Assembly: GCF_020085105.1 (NCBI RefSeq) | Contig: NC_058063.1 | Span: 15,733,262 to 15,797,261 of the forward strand | Source of the DNA: Siniperca chuatsi | Lineage: Eukaryota > Chordata > Actinopteri > Centrarchiformes > Sinipercidae | Direction: 5' to 3' | Length of the DNA stretch: 64,000 nt | Shown here: positions 48,046-59,331 of the stretch, piece after piece | Layout: the number at the start of each line of letters is the position of its first letter | How positions within the stretch are numbered: position 1 is the first letter of the stretch | Notes under the pieces: generated by a model | What the model was told of the DNA's origin: nothing | Database searches by the model: none | Seen by the model: only the letters and a program-made list of their open reading frames with translations | Program-made: the position numbers and the translations under genes

Positions 48046-49534
48046 TACAGTGCATCGGGAAAGTATTCACAGCGCTTCACTTTTTCCACATTTTATGTTA
48101 CAGCCTTATTCCAAAATGGATTAAATTCATTATTTTCCTCAAAATTCTACAAACAATACCCCATAATGACAACGTGAAAGAAGTTTGTTTGAAATCTTTG
48201 CAAATTTATTAAAAATAAAAAATTATTCACAGCCTTTTCCATGACACTCAAAATTGAGCTCAGGTGCATCCTGTTTCCACTGATCATACTTGAGATGTTG
48301 CTACGACTTGATTGGAGTCGACCTGTGGTAAATTCAGTTGATTGGACATGATTTGGAAAGGCACACACTGGTCTATATAACAAGGTCCCACAGTTAACAG
48401 TGCATGTCAGAGCACAAACCAAGCCATCAAGTCCAAGGAATTGTCTGTAGACCTCCGAGACAGGATTGTATCGAGGCACAGATCTGGAGAAGGGTACAGT
48501 TCAATTTCTGCAGCATTGAAGGTCCCAATGAGCACAGTGGCCTCCATCATCTGTAAATGGAAGAAGTTTGTAACCACCAGGACTCTTCCTAGAGCTGGCC
48601 GCCCAGCCAAACTGAGCAATCAGGGGAGAAGGGCTTTAGTCAGGGAGGTGACCAAGAACCCGATGGTCACTCTGACAGAGCTCCAGCGTTCCTGTGGAGA
48701 GAGGAGAACCTTCCAGAAGAACAACCATCTCTGCAGCACTCCACCAATCAGGCCTGTATGGTAGAGGGGCCAGACAGAGGCCACTCCTCAGTAAAAGGCA
48801 CATGACAGCCCGCCTGGAGTTTGCCAAAAGGCACCTGAAGGACTCTCAGACCATGAGAAACAAAATTCTCTGGTCTGATGAAACAAAGATTGAACTCTTT
48901 GGCAAGCGTCATGTCTGGAGAACATCAGGCACCGCTCATCACCTAGCCAATACCGTCCCTACAGTGAAGCATGGTGGTGGCAGCATCATGCGGTGGCAAG
49001 AACTGGGAGACTAGTCAGGATCAAGGGGAAAAAGTAATGCAGCAATGTACAGAGACATCCTTGATGAAAACCTGCTCCAGAGCGCTCTGGACCTCAGACT
49101 GGGGCGAAGGTTCATCTTCCAACAGGACAACGACCCTAAGCACACAGCCAAGATAACAAAGGAATGGCTACAGGACAACTCTGTGAATGTCCTCGAGTGG
49201 CCCAGCCAGAGCCCAGACTTGAACCCGATTGAACATCTCTGGAGAGATCTGAAAATGGCTGTGCACCGACGCTCCCCATCCAACCTGATGGAGCTTGAGA
49301 AGTCCTGCAAAGAAGAATGGGAGAAACTGCCCAAAAATAGGTGTGCCAAGCTTGTAGCATCATACTCAAAAAGCCTTGAGGCTGTAATTGGTGCCAAAGG
49401 TGCTTCAACAAAGTATTGGGGTTTTTTTTCCGTTTTTTATTTGTAGTACATTTGCAAAGATTTCAAACAAACTTCTTTCACATTGTTATTATGAGGAAAA
49501 TTAACAGCTGTGAATACTTTCTGGATGCACTGTA
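48046..49534 (+). mobile_element. Tc1/mariner transposon, nearly full length
   Basis: CAGTGCATC(G/C) ends in inverted orientation (48048 onward and up to 49532) are each flanked by TA, the Tc1 target site. The inverted repeats are long: GAAAGAAGTTTGTTTGAAAT near 48175 is matched in reverse near 49465, so the terminal repeats cover about 160-200 bases with subterminal sites. The element is about 1.49 kb, close to the usual 1.5-1.6 kb. One transposase reading frame with defects lies inside. Confidence 0.95.
48441..49446 (+). pseudogene. Tc1 transposase, frameshifted
   Basis: DD34E transposase. The N-terminal paired-like DNA-binding part (VDLRDRIVSRHRSGEGYSSI) is read in one frame up to about 48700. 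A two-base loss there moves the rest to the next frame ([33 protein letters not shown]). The catalytic residues are all present: Asp in WSDETK, Asp in [12 protein letters not shown] and Glu in DLNPIEHLW. Near 48985-49030 the expected WGCF segment is altered and an in-frame TAG stands at 49012-49014. A few codons are missing after LFG (next to KRHVWR). The copy is therefore non-autonomous but only lightly decayed. Confidence 0.9.
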
Positions 49535-50201
49535 TGTGTGCTAGGATTTTATTAATGTCTAAAACATACAAAATCGCACACAAAGCACATACAATACAAG
49601 AGAAAATGTCAATGCCATGGGAGAGTATACTTTCACAATACCTTTTTATAAGGATTTTGTGCAGTGAGGCTTATAAAAAAATATATATATACTGAGGAAG
49701 TAGGGCCTGGATCCAAGATGGTGCTGGGGCTCTCTTCCAGATATCACTCACTGACTTCTGTCCAGCCGGAGGTTAGTGAGGAGTGTTACTGCTCTACAGA
49801 AGTACTGTACATTTATTTTGGTATCTTTTAGTACCATTTAGGTGTGTACATTTTTACACAAAAAAACTCTAAGAATAAAAAATGTAAATATTTTAATTGT
49901 TATTGTTCAGACAAACCATATTCCAAATGTATTAAAGCTCAAACATAAGTAAAGCCAATCAAAACACAGTCAGAGGACAGAGTGTTCCGCAGATAATGAG
50001 TGTTATCTGAGGCTAAGCATTTTTAATAAAATCTGTTGGGGTTTTTATGAAAGTTGTAATATTAGCCTATATTTTTGGATCACGCCCTTTTTGATTGTCC
50101 CTTAAACACATCCAAATTTGGACCAAAAAGTCTCCTTAAATACTTACAACTGTTTGTTTTTGTTCTGTAAGAAAGTTCAAGCTCAAGTTTATTTGTAGGA
50201 C

Positions 50202-50836
50202 CTCACTCCCAGAGCGTCAAATACCGACGTTTTGTCACACCCCTCCGTGTTGTGTAGAGATACACAAGGTGCCCTTTAGCGTTAGTATGAGATGGTGGTA
50301 ACATTGAGTTATTTAAAGTTCCGTCAGTGTGCGAACTATACCATGGCTTTTTTTCCCTGATCTTTGAGTTAAAGTAAGTGAAGTTTATGATATTTTGCGC
50401 CGCCACACTTCGATGGTGATGACAAAAATAGCACGCATGCCGGTCTCTTTATTAGAGTTAATTAGTGATGAATCACCCTCATGCATGAATCATACATAGC
50501 CTAATTTTACGCATGATCCATGTTTATGAAGATAATGAAAAATAGAAATGCATGGCAAAAACAGCATATTGTCAATAATTTAGAGACCCCCCTCAAAATT
50601 TCACAAATCGTGTTTTCAGGGGAGCTCATTTCTTACTAAGGGGAGCCAAGCTCCACCTGGCTCCCTTGTAGTTTGCACCTTGAGTTTGCGTTACACTACA
50701 AGTGACGTGATTTCCGTGTCACGTCACTTGTGTCACTTACGTCATGTGACTTCCTACTACCTAGTTTCTGAAGGAAACTGTAGGAGACGCCGAGGACTGT
50801 TGACAAAACGTCGGTATTTGACGCCCTGGGAATGAG
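50202..50836. mobile_element. Long-TIR MITE
   Basis: The left arm CTCACTCCCAGAGCGTCAAA, continuing TACCGACGTTTTGTCA, is matched in reverse at 50801-50836 (TGACAAAACGTCGGTATTTG onward) with two mismatches over about 36 bases. A GT/CA-rich centre contains another palindrome, AAGTGACGTGA/TCACGTCACTT (50700-50710 and 50719-50729). There is no transposase. The target site duplication is not clear. Confidence 0.8.
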
Positions 50837-51958
50837 AACGGGTTGCAGCCCACAGTCCCACTAATAAAACAATTGAAAGTGGTGTACAAAGTGATAAAAC
50901 AATAAGTTAAAACCTTGATACAGACAACAACAAGAAGTTCTTTGCTTTGATGAAAACACAAAAAGTCTCTCCAGCATGTCTGTAACATGTTTCCCTTCGG
51001 GGATCAATAAAGTATTTCTGATTCCACCCTCTCTTTCACGCATTTCCTGTCTCAAATATAGGCAAAAAGCCCAAAAAACAATCGCCTGTCTCATTACTCC
51101 AGCCCTGTGATAAGAAATCTCCCTTTCAGTTAACTGGAAACTAGACAGTTCAAACAGTGAACAAGGAAGAGAAAGATTTTCCAGAGAAATTTGGGCCTAA
51201 CCCTTTCTCCCTCCTTTAAGGCCATAACATTAGATTGACTAAAACCCTTTGAAAAACAGTGTTGTTCAAGCAACTAAATCAACAGTCTGAAAAATCTCTA
51301 TGAGTGCAACAACATTTCTTGTAAGCCTCAGCTTTCAGAAAAGGGTTCACTCTGGTTCACAACAATCCAAAAAATAACAATAAAATAAGAGAAAAAATAC
51401 TGGGAACAGTTATGAAAATCAGCAGCTTAAAGGACAACATTTTTAATTCAAACTTAATGTCTGAACCCACCAATTTCCACCCTTAAGCCTAAACCCTGAA
51501 CCCTCACAGTTAGAGTACGAGAGGCTGCAAGGGACTTTTTATTTTACGTTTCTTTACTTTTCTCACAGCCAAGGCACTTAAGGGACCGACTGCCTGATTT
51601 GAACATATTCCAGGCTCTTGCCTTACAGAGTGGACGAGAGGTTTCAAATGTACTTGTTTTTATCACAACAGCATCATACACTTACATGTAAACTTCTTTT
51701 TTCTTGTAGATGCTCCTTCCATGTTTGTTGACCTTTTTTTTTTTTTTTTTTTTAAAAAACCTCTGGACTTCCCCTGGTAACCCCATGTTTAACGTCACAA
51801 CGCTATGAACTGTGGGATATTCCCTCAGGCAAAGTCTGCAGAGATGTGGACCGTGAGAAAGTGTACATTAAGGGAGAGTCCACATGCACTCGCTGATTTG
51901 ACAGTAAGCCCTCTTGGATTTACCTCAAAGTCCATGAGTGTGGAGATTGGGGTTGGGC

Positions 51959-54900
51959 CTATGTTTGTGTTGCAGAGACAGGAAGTGGTGGGGAATCGTC
52001 TTGTGCAACAACATAACCCTTCCCCTGGGGGAACCATGCCTGCAGGGCTTCTGTCCAGCTGCCGGTGTTGCAGAAAGTCAACAAGATGTCAAACACTGTG
52101 GACAGAGAGAGACTTCATTAATAACAAATACAGAACAGCTTAATTTGTCTTGCAAAGTAAAAAAGTATTACTAACCTTGATTGACAGCCAGGATCTTTGA
52201 GTGGAAGTTCTTGGTGTTGTTTTTCTTCACCATGTACTCATCTATGGGCAGCCTCGCCGTGTGGACGCTCAGTTCTCTGGCCCTCAAGAAGCTCAATTTC
52301 TGTGGGGGAGAGACAGCCAGAAGCTGAAAAAACTGGTAGAAATGCAATATATTACATATCACACATGCATTGATAAAATTGCACTAATTACAACAACTCC
52401 TGAACAGAAAAGAAGGTTAATTATATACCGATTCAAATAGAAAACAAACATCTAATCAGTCGTATTGAATTAGCTGACTGAGTTGCTGCCATGTGATGTA
52501 TGTGTTGTGCGGTTATAATCCGTCTTAATGTAAAATACCTTCTGGATGCTTTCATCCACAAGGCCTCCAAGGACGTACACTTTATCAGCATCCACTGTTT
52601 CTAAAGCTGAAATAAAAGAAGATTAAAAAAATAGTATCAAAGAAAATCAAATAGGCAAAGACACTAAATATAGATATGCATATATATAGATTATATATAG
52701 ATAGCATTATGCAGCTTTGCTCTGATTTTTTGGCTCAGTGTACCTTTTTTCCCCTCATTTTCCACATATTTTTTAAGCATTTAATTTAGTTTTTTTGATT
52801 AACATTAAATTATCTTTGTGTTTTACTATGTGTACGTTTGAAAACATTTTTTAGTAAAGTGCTAGCAGTAGTATTATTAGTAGCAGTAGTAGAAGTTGTA
52901 GTGGCAGTACTGAATGAGCAGTTATGGTCGCATGAACATGGTCAGAGTGCGCCCCCTGCTGGCCATAAGATCCATTTCAACTAAAAACTTTTCATAAGCG
53001 TTTATGAAATTCAACCCTTCTGAAAAGTTCATCTCTGCACTAAGCCATTTTATTCATAAACTCCATTGAGACAAATCATTCAAACCTTCTTCAGCATCTG
53101 GTGTGAGGTAGATGACAGCTCCAGGGGGAAAAAGGTCCTGACAGCTTTCTTCTGTTATGTCCATCTGAAAAATGAAAATAATCTGAGTCTGTTGCTCAAT
53201 ATTCAAACTATTTCTGGTCTAGATTACAGAGGAAGCGAGTGAAACTACTGGAGAAAAACCATAAACGTATGAGTGTGCTGTGATCAATGGGTGTTTACAG
53301 CAGAAATGCTCTTTAAAGTTCCTAAAATATCCAAGAAATAGCCTTAAAGTGTTATTTTTGCATTTTACCTTCACAAGATAATTAACCTACAGCATATGCA
53401 AAACATTATATTTATTTAATAGTTCGACAAAATTGCACTAAGGCCTTTTTTTAAATCAGGTTCAGTTGTTTCAGCTGGAGGTTACATCTTATGTATTCAG
53501 TTTTAGGATAAAATGACACTTAAAATACTTCAGATTAACTTCAAAACTTTTAACCAGGAAAAACAAAACTACTAAAGAGATGTCCTGCTTTATCCTTCCT
53601 TTTAGAAATATTCCCCAGTGAATTCAGGATGTGAACAACAATAATCACCATGTAGTTGAGGAAGCCGTCGTTCATTCGAATACACTCTCTGTAGAGACGA
53701 CTGTTCTCCCTCAGGTCTGTCAGGAAAAGGTGAAACGGTCGAGTCGCCTTCTTGTTCGACCCGTACAGCCTCCTTAACTGTCCAGCCAGTCGACTTATCT
53801 CCTGAACCAGACAAACATGAAGGTAGGTGGATTAATGCAGACAGGTGGATTTATCTCTTTGGAAAACCATTATTTGAAACAAAAAAGCTGTTTAGTCATT
53901 TTTATTTTTTTAAAAACAGGTTCTTTGAGAGTTAATGATGCTGTTTTGCTCATCAGGCACCTACCTTGTCCGACATGCTGTCTGTCATACTCAGGTCAAC
54001 GCAGAGTTTGAGCCCTGTGGACTGAGCCTCAGCCAAACGCTCTTTGGTAATCGCTTTTATGACCCGTTTGGTAAACTGAGGATTATCTGCTCTAGCACCT
54101 GTATGACAGAAAAACAGGAAAGACAGGTATTCCGGTTATAGAAGCTCCAGAGTGAAATGTTAATTACTTTCAAGTTCAATCACCCTACAAACACAAAATG
54201 ATCTTTACCTGACTCCTGCTCACGGTTGAGCTTCCTCCTCTGCTTCTCTTCTTTCCTCTTGCTTTTCTTTGCCGCCAGCTGCCTCTCCCAGTTTCGCTGC
54301 TTCCTCAACACGTTCCTCTGTTCATTAAACAGACAAAACACTGTTAACAGTGCAGAATAACTCAAGACATCTACGGATTTTTATGGGATCATGGAGAATC
54401 ATGTATTTTATCAAACGAAGTCATCTAAAAACATGAAAATTACCTAAACTAGAGATATGAGGTTTTCACCACAGAGTAAAAAAACACAAATGTTAAGATT
54501 AACCTGCTCTGATCTGATATGAATACTTTGGGTATTTTTGACTGCACATGAGACCATTTTAGAAATCAAACAAAATTATTTAGACAATCTCAGATCATTT
54601 ACTGCATTCAGGTTGTTGAAGCACTTCAGATGTTTTTATATTTTGTCTTGCTGTTTTCATGTTTTACCTGATGTTTTGTTAGTTTTTATACTGTGATCAG
54701 AGTGAAACCATATTTCATTTAGCTTTATTTCTATGACAATGACAAACTTTGGCAAACAGTGGGCTCTGGAAACTCATGATATTCATATGTTGTTGGGTTT
54801 GTTTTTTTGTTTTTTTACATTTTAAAGAAATAATAATTATGTAATTAATAAAGGAAATAATAAATAACAAAATGGATAGTGAAAATAGTGATTAGTTAAG

Positions 54901-55115
54901 CTGCTACCCTGGAGATCCATGCCAGCGTAAAGAGGTTTTAAAGTGGTCCTTATTTAAACTGAAAGCTAAGTAAGCAAACTTACTGAACACGGTGCATCTT
55001 CTCTCCCTGGTCTGTCTTCCACCACATCAGTCTCCACATCTATCTGAAGCAGATCCATCACCTCTGAAACTCCATTCAGCTGCATTTCACACACATCTGA
55101 GCGAAAATGTGCCAT
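51959..55115 (-). CDS. trmt10b: tRNA methyltransferase 10 homologue B
   Basis: SPOUT-fold, SAM-dependent enzyme of the Trm10 family, which methylates the N1 of purine 9 in tRNA. Exons in transcript order: 55115-54984, 54317-54209, 54098-53965, 53801-53649, 53164-53086, 52606-52539, 52299-52176, 52095-51959. They join in frame to 311 aa (human TRMT10B is 316). Seen: an N-terminal DLLQIDVE motif; a Lys/Arg-rich helix, RKQRNWERQLAAKKSKRKEE; then the catalytic domain with LCVDLSMTDSMSDK, LAGQLRRLYGSNKKATRPF, MNDGFLNYM/MDITEE, VYVLGGLVDESIQK, ARLPIDEYMVKKNNTK and ILAVNQVFDIL. These read like TRMT10B and unlike TRMT10A or TRMT10C. In-frame stop codon TAG precedes the chosen ATG. AATAAA on the minus strand at 51538-51543 may end the transcript. 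Confidence 0.93.
52949..52964 (-). promoter_or_regulatory. CTCF-type motif in a trmt10b intron
   Basis: The minus strand reads GGCCAGCAGGGGGCGC, a full match to the core CTCF consensus. It lies in the intron between exons 53086-53164 and 52539-52606. Binding is inferred from the motif alone. Confidence 0.5.
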
Positions 55116-55437
55116 TTCAGTCTGCTGCTCTCCTCTGTATCGTCTGACTTCAGATGCATCATCGAAAAAGAAAATACACTAGTTTCTTCATTAAATCTCC
55201 AGACATTTCTCTAGTTTTTTGTGGCTAATTAGAATTATTTGAGGTGATTAAGGGCTCAACAAGGAATGCTGGGTTTGAGTAAATGAGAAGAGAGCCTATT
55301 CGTGTGTGTGGAGGCATTTAATAGCCAAAAAGTCATATTTATGTTGCTATCGTAAGACTAACTTTTTTGAAATGCACTAAATGATATATTAAAAGCAACA
55401 TATGAGTGATCTACATGTAGAGAGAGAGAAAACATAC

Positions 55438-55515
55438 CTCAGTTGAAGAAGCTGTCGCTTCCAGGTTGCAAACATGTGAGCGGCGCATGTGGATGACGTC
55501 AGAGTAAACACTAGG
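55438..55515 (-). promoter_or_regulatory. trmt10b: trmt10b non-coding exon 1 and CRE promoter
   Basis: On the minus strand, CTTCTTCAACTGAG is followed by a strong donor GTATGT (exon end 55438), upstream of the coding exon at 55115. A perfect palindromic CRE, TGACGTCA, lies at 55494-55501, close to the probable transcription start. No TATA box is seen. The exon's 5' end is not defined. Confidence 0.5.
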
Positions 55516-58130
55516 GACCCATGAACAAACCTGTTTACAGTCTATGAAACAAACCTAGTTCAGTTCAGCCAGCCATACATCGCATATTTGGTGTTTTCTG
55601 TTGTTTGTGTGATGTTTAAATTCATTACAAAAACATAACGATAGTTTACATTTCCGCTAACACGCCAGAAGAGGGCAGCGTATCACCGATGTAACTCCAT
55701 ACCTCCAAATAAATTTTATTCGCAAATGCTCGGGCACCAACATCCACTATATGAAACTATATTAATCAAATATCTCAGAGGTTTATTACTGTTCATTCCT
55801 TAATACCGCCAAGGAAGTTTGATTGAATCTCTGAAAAAGAAGATATACATACATGGGCTACATACTAACTGTGAAATACATACATTATTTCAAAGAGACA
55901 GTCAGTGCTCCTTGAGAAAGAAAAACTGGAATTCACCTTTTAAATATATGGTCACTCAATAACATGATTAAAGAAGTGTATTTGTGATCATTCGTCAATT
56001 TTTTTTATTGTTTTATTTATTATTTGAGTAGCCTAATAGTAATACATTATTAAGTATCATTACTTTCCAATCCTGATGTATTCAACTTCAGACCGCGTTT
56101 TCAGCTAGAAATAACACCAAATAACAGTCAGATTAAAAATAGCACACAATAAAATAAAATACAACTTAAGACTTTATTAAATAAAACTTAACTTTCTCTT
56201 CCTGTCTTAATTAAGCATGCGCAAAGGGGCACAATTTGGTAAGGGACATTTTACCTTAGTTAATTTAAGGATGGTGAGTAAATTCCATCATTTATTATTT
56301 TACATATATTGTATATGTCTAGATAAAAATGTATAATGTTGAGCGTTTGGGACTTTCTCTGCAGCTGTGAAGCAGTTAAGACAACAAAATACTGGTTGAA
56401 AGTTCAGATGTTGAGCGTTGACTTATTAGCACAGCATTAGCTAGCTAGCTTAAAGTCATCCCGTTACTAGCCGGTAGCGTGTCTTTTCAATTATTTTACC
56501 GTTAATTTTATCTTTAAAAAACGGGCGGTAGTTTAAACGTGTTAAGGGTACAAAGATGAACCTTCATATTCAGTCTGGCTCCAAAAATGTGTCACGGTTG
56601 GGGTGGACTGACAATGCTAGCTAGCTAGAAACATATGCTAAGTTACGTGAACCGTTAGTGAACCCAAAATGAACGTCGGTACATCCAAGCAGACAGTAAA
56701 TTGTACAACTTATGTGATGTTGGATTTCTATACACGAAAGACATAAAGCCAAAATTTAAGTCAGTGCTAGTAAAATGCGGCTAAAATCAATATTGGGCCA
56801 TCTTTTAAGGCAAGTGTCTTAACTGTAACTTTAAGGTGTGAGAATCAAGGTTGTTAGTGCTGCATCTACTCTAACATCAACTAGACTGTCTTGTAATAAC
56901 AGTCACCATTATTTGGAATAATTACTGTATAATAATCATTTGTAGGTGGAGAACTAACATACTAAACTATTTCTTGGATCCACCCTGTGCTCCAGCAAAC
57001 AACTAGTTGAAAAGGTTAGTTTCTTATCTTAAACCAGACATAATCTAGTCAGGGTAAAGCAACTTAATACAGTTTTATTAATTAACTAAATCAGCATTAT
57101 TGATTTGCTATTTCAAAATGACATAATAGTGTAACAGTAGTAACCTGATGTTTTAAGACTTAAAAACGACTTTTAATACAACATGTTCTGTTTCTCTAAA
57201 CCTATGCTATGATTTTTCCATGTGGTATTGACATTGGAGTATAAGAATCCATAAGTTATTAGCTTTGTGTCCCTGTTTCCAGCAAGTCATTACCAAAACA
57301 CATAATTGTTTTGTTATAACAAAACTTCAAACGAGCAAGTAAATATTTTCCTTGACCGTTTCAAAAGCAAATCGTCATATCTTTAAATAGACAACGTTGT
57401 AAGATATGTTCTGTATGTTTTCTTAGACTTAAACAACTTTAGCCATTAAAACTATTAAATACTCATGCCGAGATAAGTTGTCTTATCGCGATATTTGGTC
57501 ATGCACTGGAACTATCGTATAATCTCGTTTGTAGTCGGAAGCCAAAATCTGGTGCACATTGTGTCTCTTACTATCTAGCTCTTCTTAACGTTACATTTAG
57601 ATTTTCTCGTCTTTTCGTCCGTGGCATCATTTCTCTCTCAAGTTATTGTACATTGTGTGACGCCAGCATTCAGCAAATGTACATGTCTTGAGGATTGTTT
57701 AAAATACCGGCTCAAAAAACATTGTTATACCCCTGTTGTTGCTAGCATTTGAGGCTAACACGCTGCCATGCAGCATCGCAGCAACCAATAAGAGACTCGG
57801 AGGAGGGATGTGCCACCAGACAGCATTGTGGGTATTTTAAATAAAGATAATTTATAGAATATTTAACAGCTGATATAGGTATTTACTGGGGAAACAGCTG
57901 TCATGTATATGTTGTGCTTTGTATTGTCCCCATAACGGTGTTAAAATGTATTTCCGGAAGCAAATATTGTCACTATGTTGCTTTTAAAATGTTGTTATAT
58001 CTTGCTAACAAATGCGGCTATATGTAGATATTGTGGCTTTTATTCGGTGTATTCCACTGGTTAGCTATTTAGATGTTCTTTGCGATCATTGTCTCAATAT
58101 AAACATGTGGTTCACAGTGTTTGGATGTCA
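55516..58130. other. Intergenic upstream of the U3 gene
   Basis: No coding exon was recognised. A CTCF-like motif CCAGAAGAGGGCAGCG lies at 55665-55680 on the plus strand and an NRF1-like GCATGCGCA at 56215-56223. TACCCACAATGCTG on the minus strand at 57821-57834 resembles a ZNF143/Staf site. AAGCAAAT at 57958-57965 is one base from the octamer ATGCAAAT. An isolated donor-like ATG|GTGAGT near 56270 could belong to an unseen transcript. Confidence 0.4.
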
Positions 58131-58149
58131 GCACCATGACAGTGAAGCA
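58131..58149 (+). promoter_or_regulatory. Proximal sequence element (PSE) of the U3 gene
   Basis: GCACCATGACAGTGAAGCA lies at -62 to -44 from the U3 start. It resembles the vertebrate snRNA PSE (TCACCNTNACNNTNAAAGTG-like), which recruits SNAPc. Its position is the one expected for a polymerase II snRNA/U3 promoter. An octamer-like AAGCAAAT at 57958-57965 (-235) is placed as a distal element would be. Confidence 0.7.
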
Positions 58150-58192
58150 CAGGCTCGTCATACTAGTAGTTGGGCACGAGCAGTTCAACAGC

Positions 58193-58409
58193 AAGACTAT
58201 ACTTTCAGGGATCATTTCTATAGTTTCTGACTTGAGAAATGTGTTTCTAAAGTGTTTGGTCTCGCTAACCACGATGAAGAGCCGGTGATACGCCTTCTTG
58301 AGCGCGAAGCGGGTAGAGAGACTTGATTCAGTTCATATGCTCTCTACTTTTGATGACCGTTCACTGTCTCCTCTGGGGACACTGAGGGGAGGCGTATGAT
58401 CAGAGTGGT
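58193..58409 (+). ncRNA. U3 small nucleolar RNA
   Basis: Box C/D snoRNA of the SSU processome that guides early 18S rRNA processing in the nucleolus. The first 32 bases (AAGACTATACTTTCAGGGAT, then CATTTCTATAGT) are identical to the human U3 5' domain, including the GAC and A/A' boxes that pair with pre-rRNA. Box C' (ACGATGAAGA, 58271-58280), box B (GAGCGCGAAG, 58300-58309) and box C (TGATGACCG, 58351-58359) follow in order. A perfect 8-bp stem GTAGAGAG/CTCTCTAC (58313-58320 and 58340-58347) and a terminal TGTCTCC/GGGGACA hairpin support the fold. It ends in GAGTGGT like human U3, and its 217 nt equals the usual length. Box D reads CAGA where CTGA is expected. A PSE upstream and a 3'-box-like sequence downstream argue for a transcribed gene. 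Confidence 0.92.
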
Positions 58410-58418
58410 AGTGCTGCA

Positions 58419-58434
58419 ATGTGCAAAGTAAATA
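58419..58434 (+). terminator. 3' box of the U3 gene
   Basis: ATGTGCAAAGTAAATA starts about ten bases after the mature 3' end. It resembles the snRNA 3' box (GTTT-N-AAARNNAGA), which directs Integrator-dependent 3' end formation. The match is partial; position is the main support. Confidence 0.45.
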
Positions 58435-58550
58435 TAATCAGCTGCGATTAGTTTTGTCTGTATTTAAAGGTCTTTGCAAGTTAATGTAAATTCTGTGAAA
58501 TATGGAGATAGAAAGCAAACTGCAAGTATCTGGTACTTTTACTTGTATGG

Positions 58551-58745
58551 TATTTGGGTCAAATTGACCCGTTTCAAATTTTTACAAGAATAAAAATGTA
58601 TACATTTGTTCTACCTGAAACTCCATGGCCTTAGCTTATTTTCTGTGATAAACATGTACAAACAAAAACTATTAATGGAGCACACTTGCTACTATACCCC
58701 ACACATTTACATTCTTCATATGGTATTCGGGTCACTTTGACCCGC
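58551..58745. repeat. Two GGGTCA-TTGACCC palindromes
   Basis: GGTATTTGGGTCAAATTGAC and GGTATTCGGGTCACTTTGAC, each followed by CCG, lie about 170 bases apart (58551 and 58722). Both share GGTATTYGGGTCA and have dyad symmetry. They lie just upstream of a piggyBac transposase fragment and may be parts of its terminal region. Confidence 0.5.
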
Positions 58746-58842
58746 ATACATAGATGTACACACACTAAGCACATCTAAGCACAGAGAAGCTGTCTTATCT
58801 CATTTTCCTGCTCTCTTGACACTGTGTCATGTGTCCAGTGGT

Positions 58843-59331
58843 GCTAGATATGTCACAAGGCCTAAGTGGTCACAACAGTACCTGTGACAACTTTTTCACA
58901 TCGTACAACCTGGGACAGGAGCTTCTCAAAAGAAAGCTGACAATGGTTGGAGCAAAAATAGAATAGAAAAGAAAAGGCCTGCGCATTCCTTCAACTTCAT
59001 GTTCACAGACAACACTGCTCTGGTATCTTACATACCAAAAAAAGGAAGAAATGTGTTGCTGATGAGCACTCTACACCGGGATGGAAAAATAAGCAGCCGA
59101 GAGGATTGTAAGCCAGAGGTCATACTTGACTACAATGCCACCAAAGGAGGAGTAGACAATCTCGACAAGCTGCTGGCCTGCTACAGCTGTCAAAGAAGAG
59201 CACTGCGATGGCCACTTGTGATCTTTCATAACATGCTGGATGTCTCAGCCTACTTTTATTTAAGTGGATCTGAATACTTCCTCCACCACTGCTTCAAGTA
59301 TACTGGCACCCCATTATTAAGAATCTTTTGA
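58843..59331 (+). pseudogene. piggyBac transposase C-terminal fragment
   Basis: An upstream frame reads SGHNSTCDNFFTSYNLGQEL and LLKRKLTMVGAK, the piggyBac DDE block containing CDNFFTS. A stop and frame change near 58960 follow. From 58999 the frame reads FMFTDNTALVSYIPKK..., then KPEVILDYNATKGGVDNLDK, ACYSCQRRALRWPLVIFHN and MLDVSAY. These are diagnostic of PGBD/piggyBac transposases, including the DYNxTKGGVD motif with the last catalytic Asp. The N-terminal half is missing, so the copy is dead. Confidence 0.85.

Noticed and set aside
48407-49411. Minus-strand ORFs inside the Tc1 element
   Set aside because: They are antisense shadows of the transposase frame.
58012-58230. Open reading frame of 72 codons
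   Set aside because: It overlaps the PSE and the 5' domain of the U3 gene and has no protein resemblance or Kozak support.
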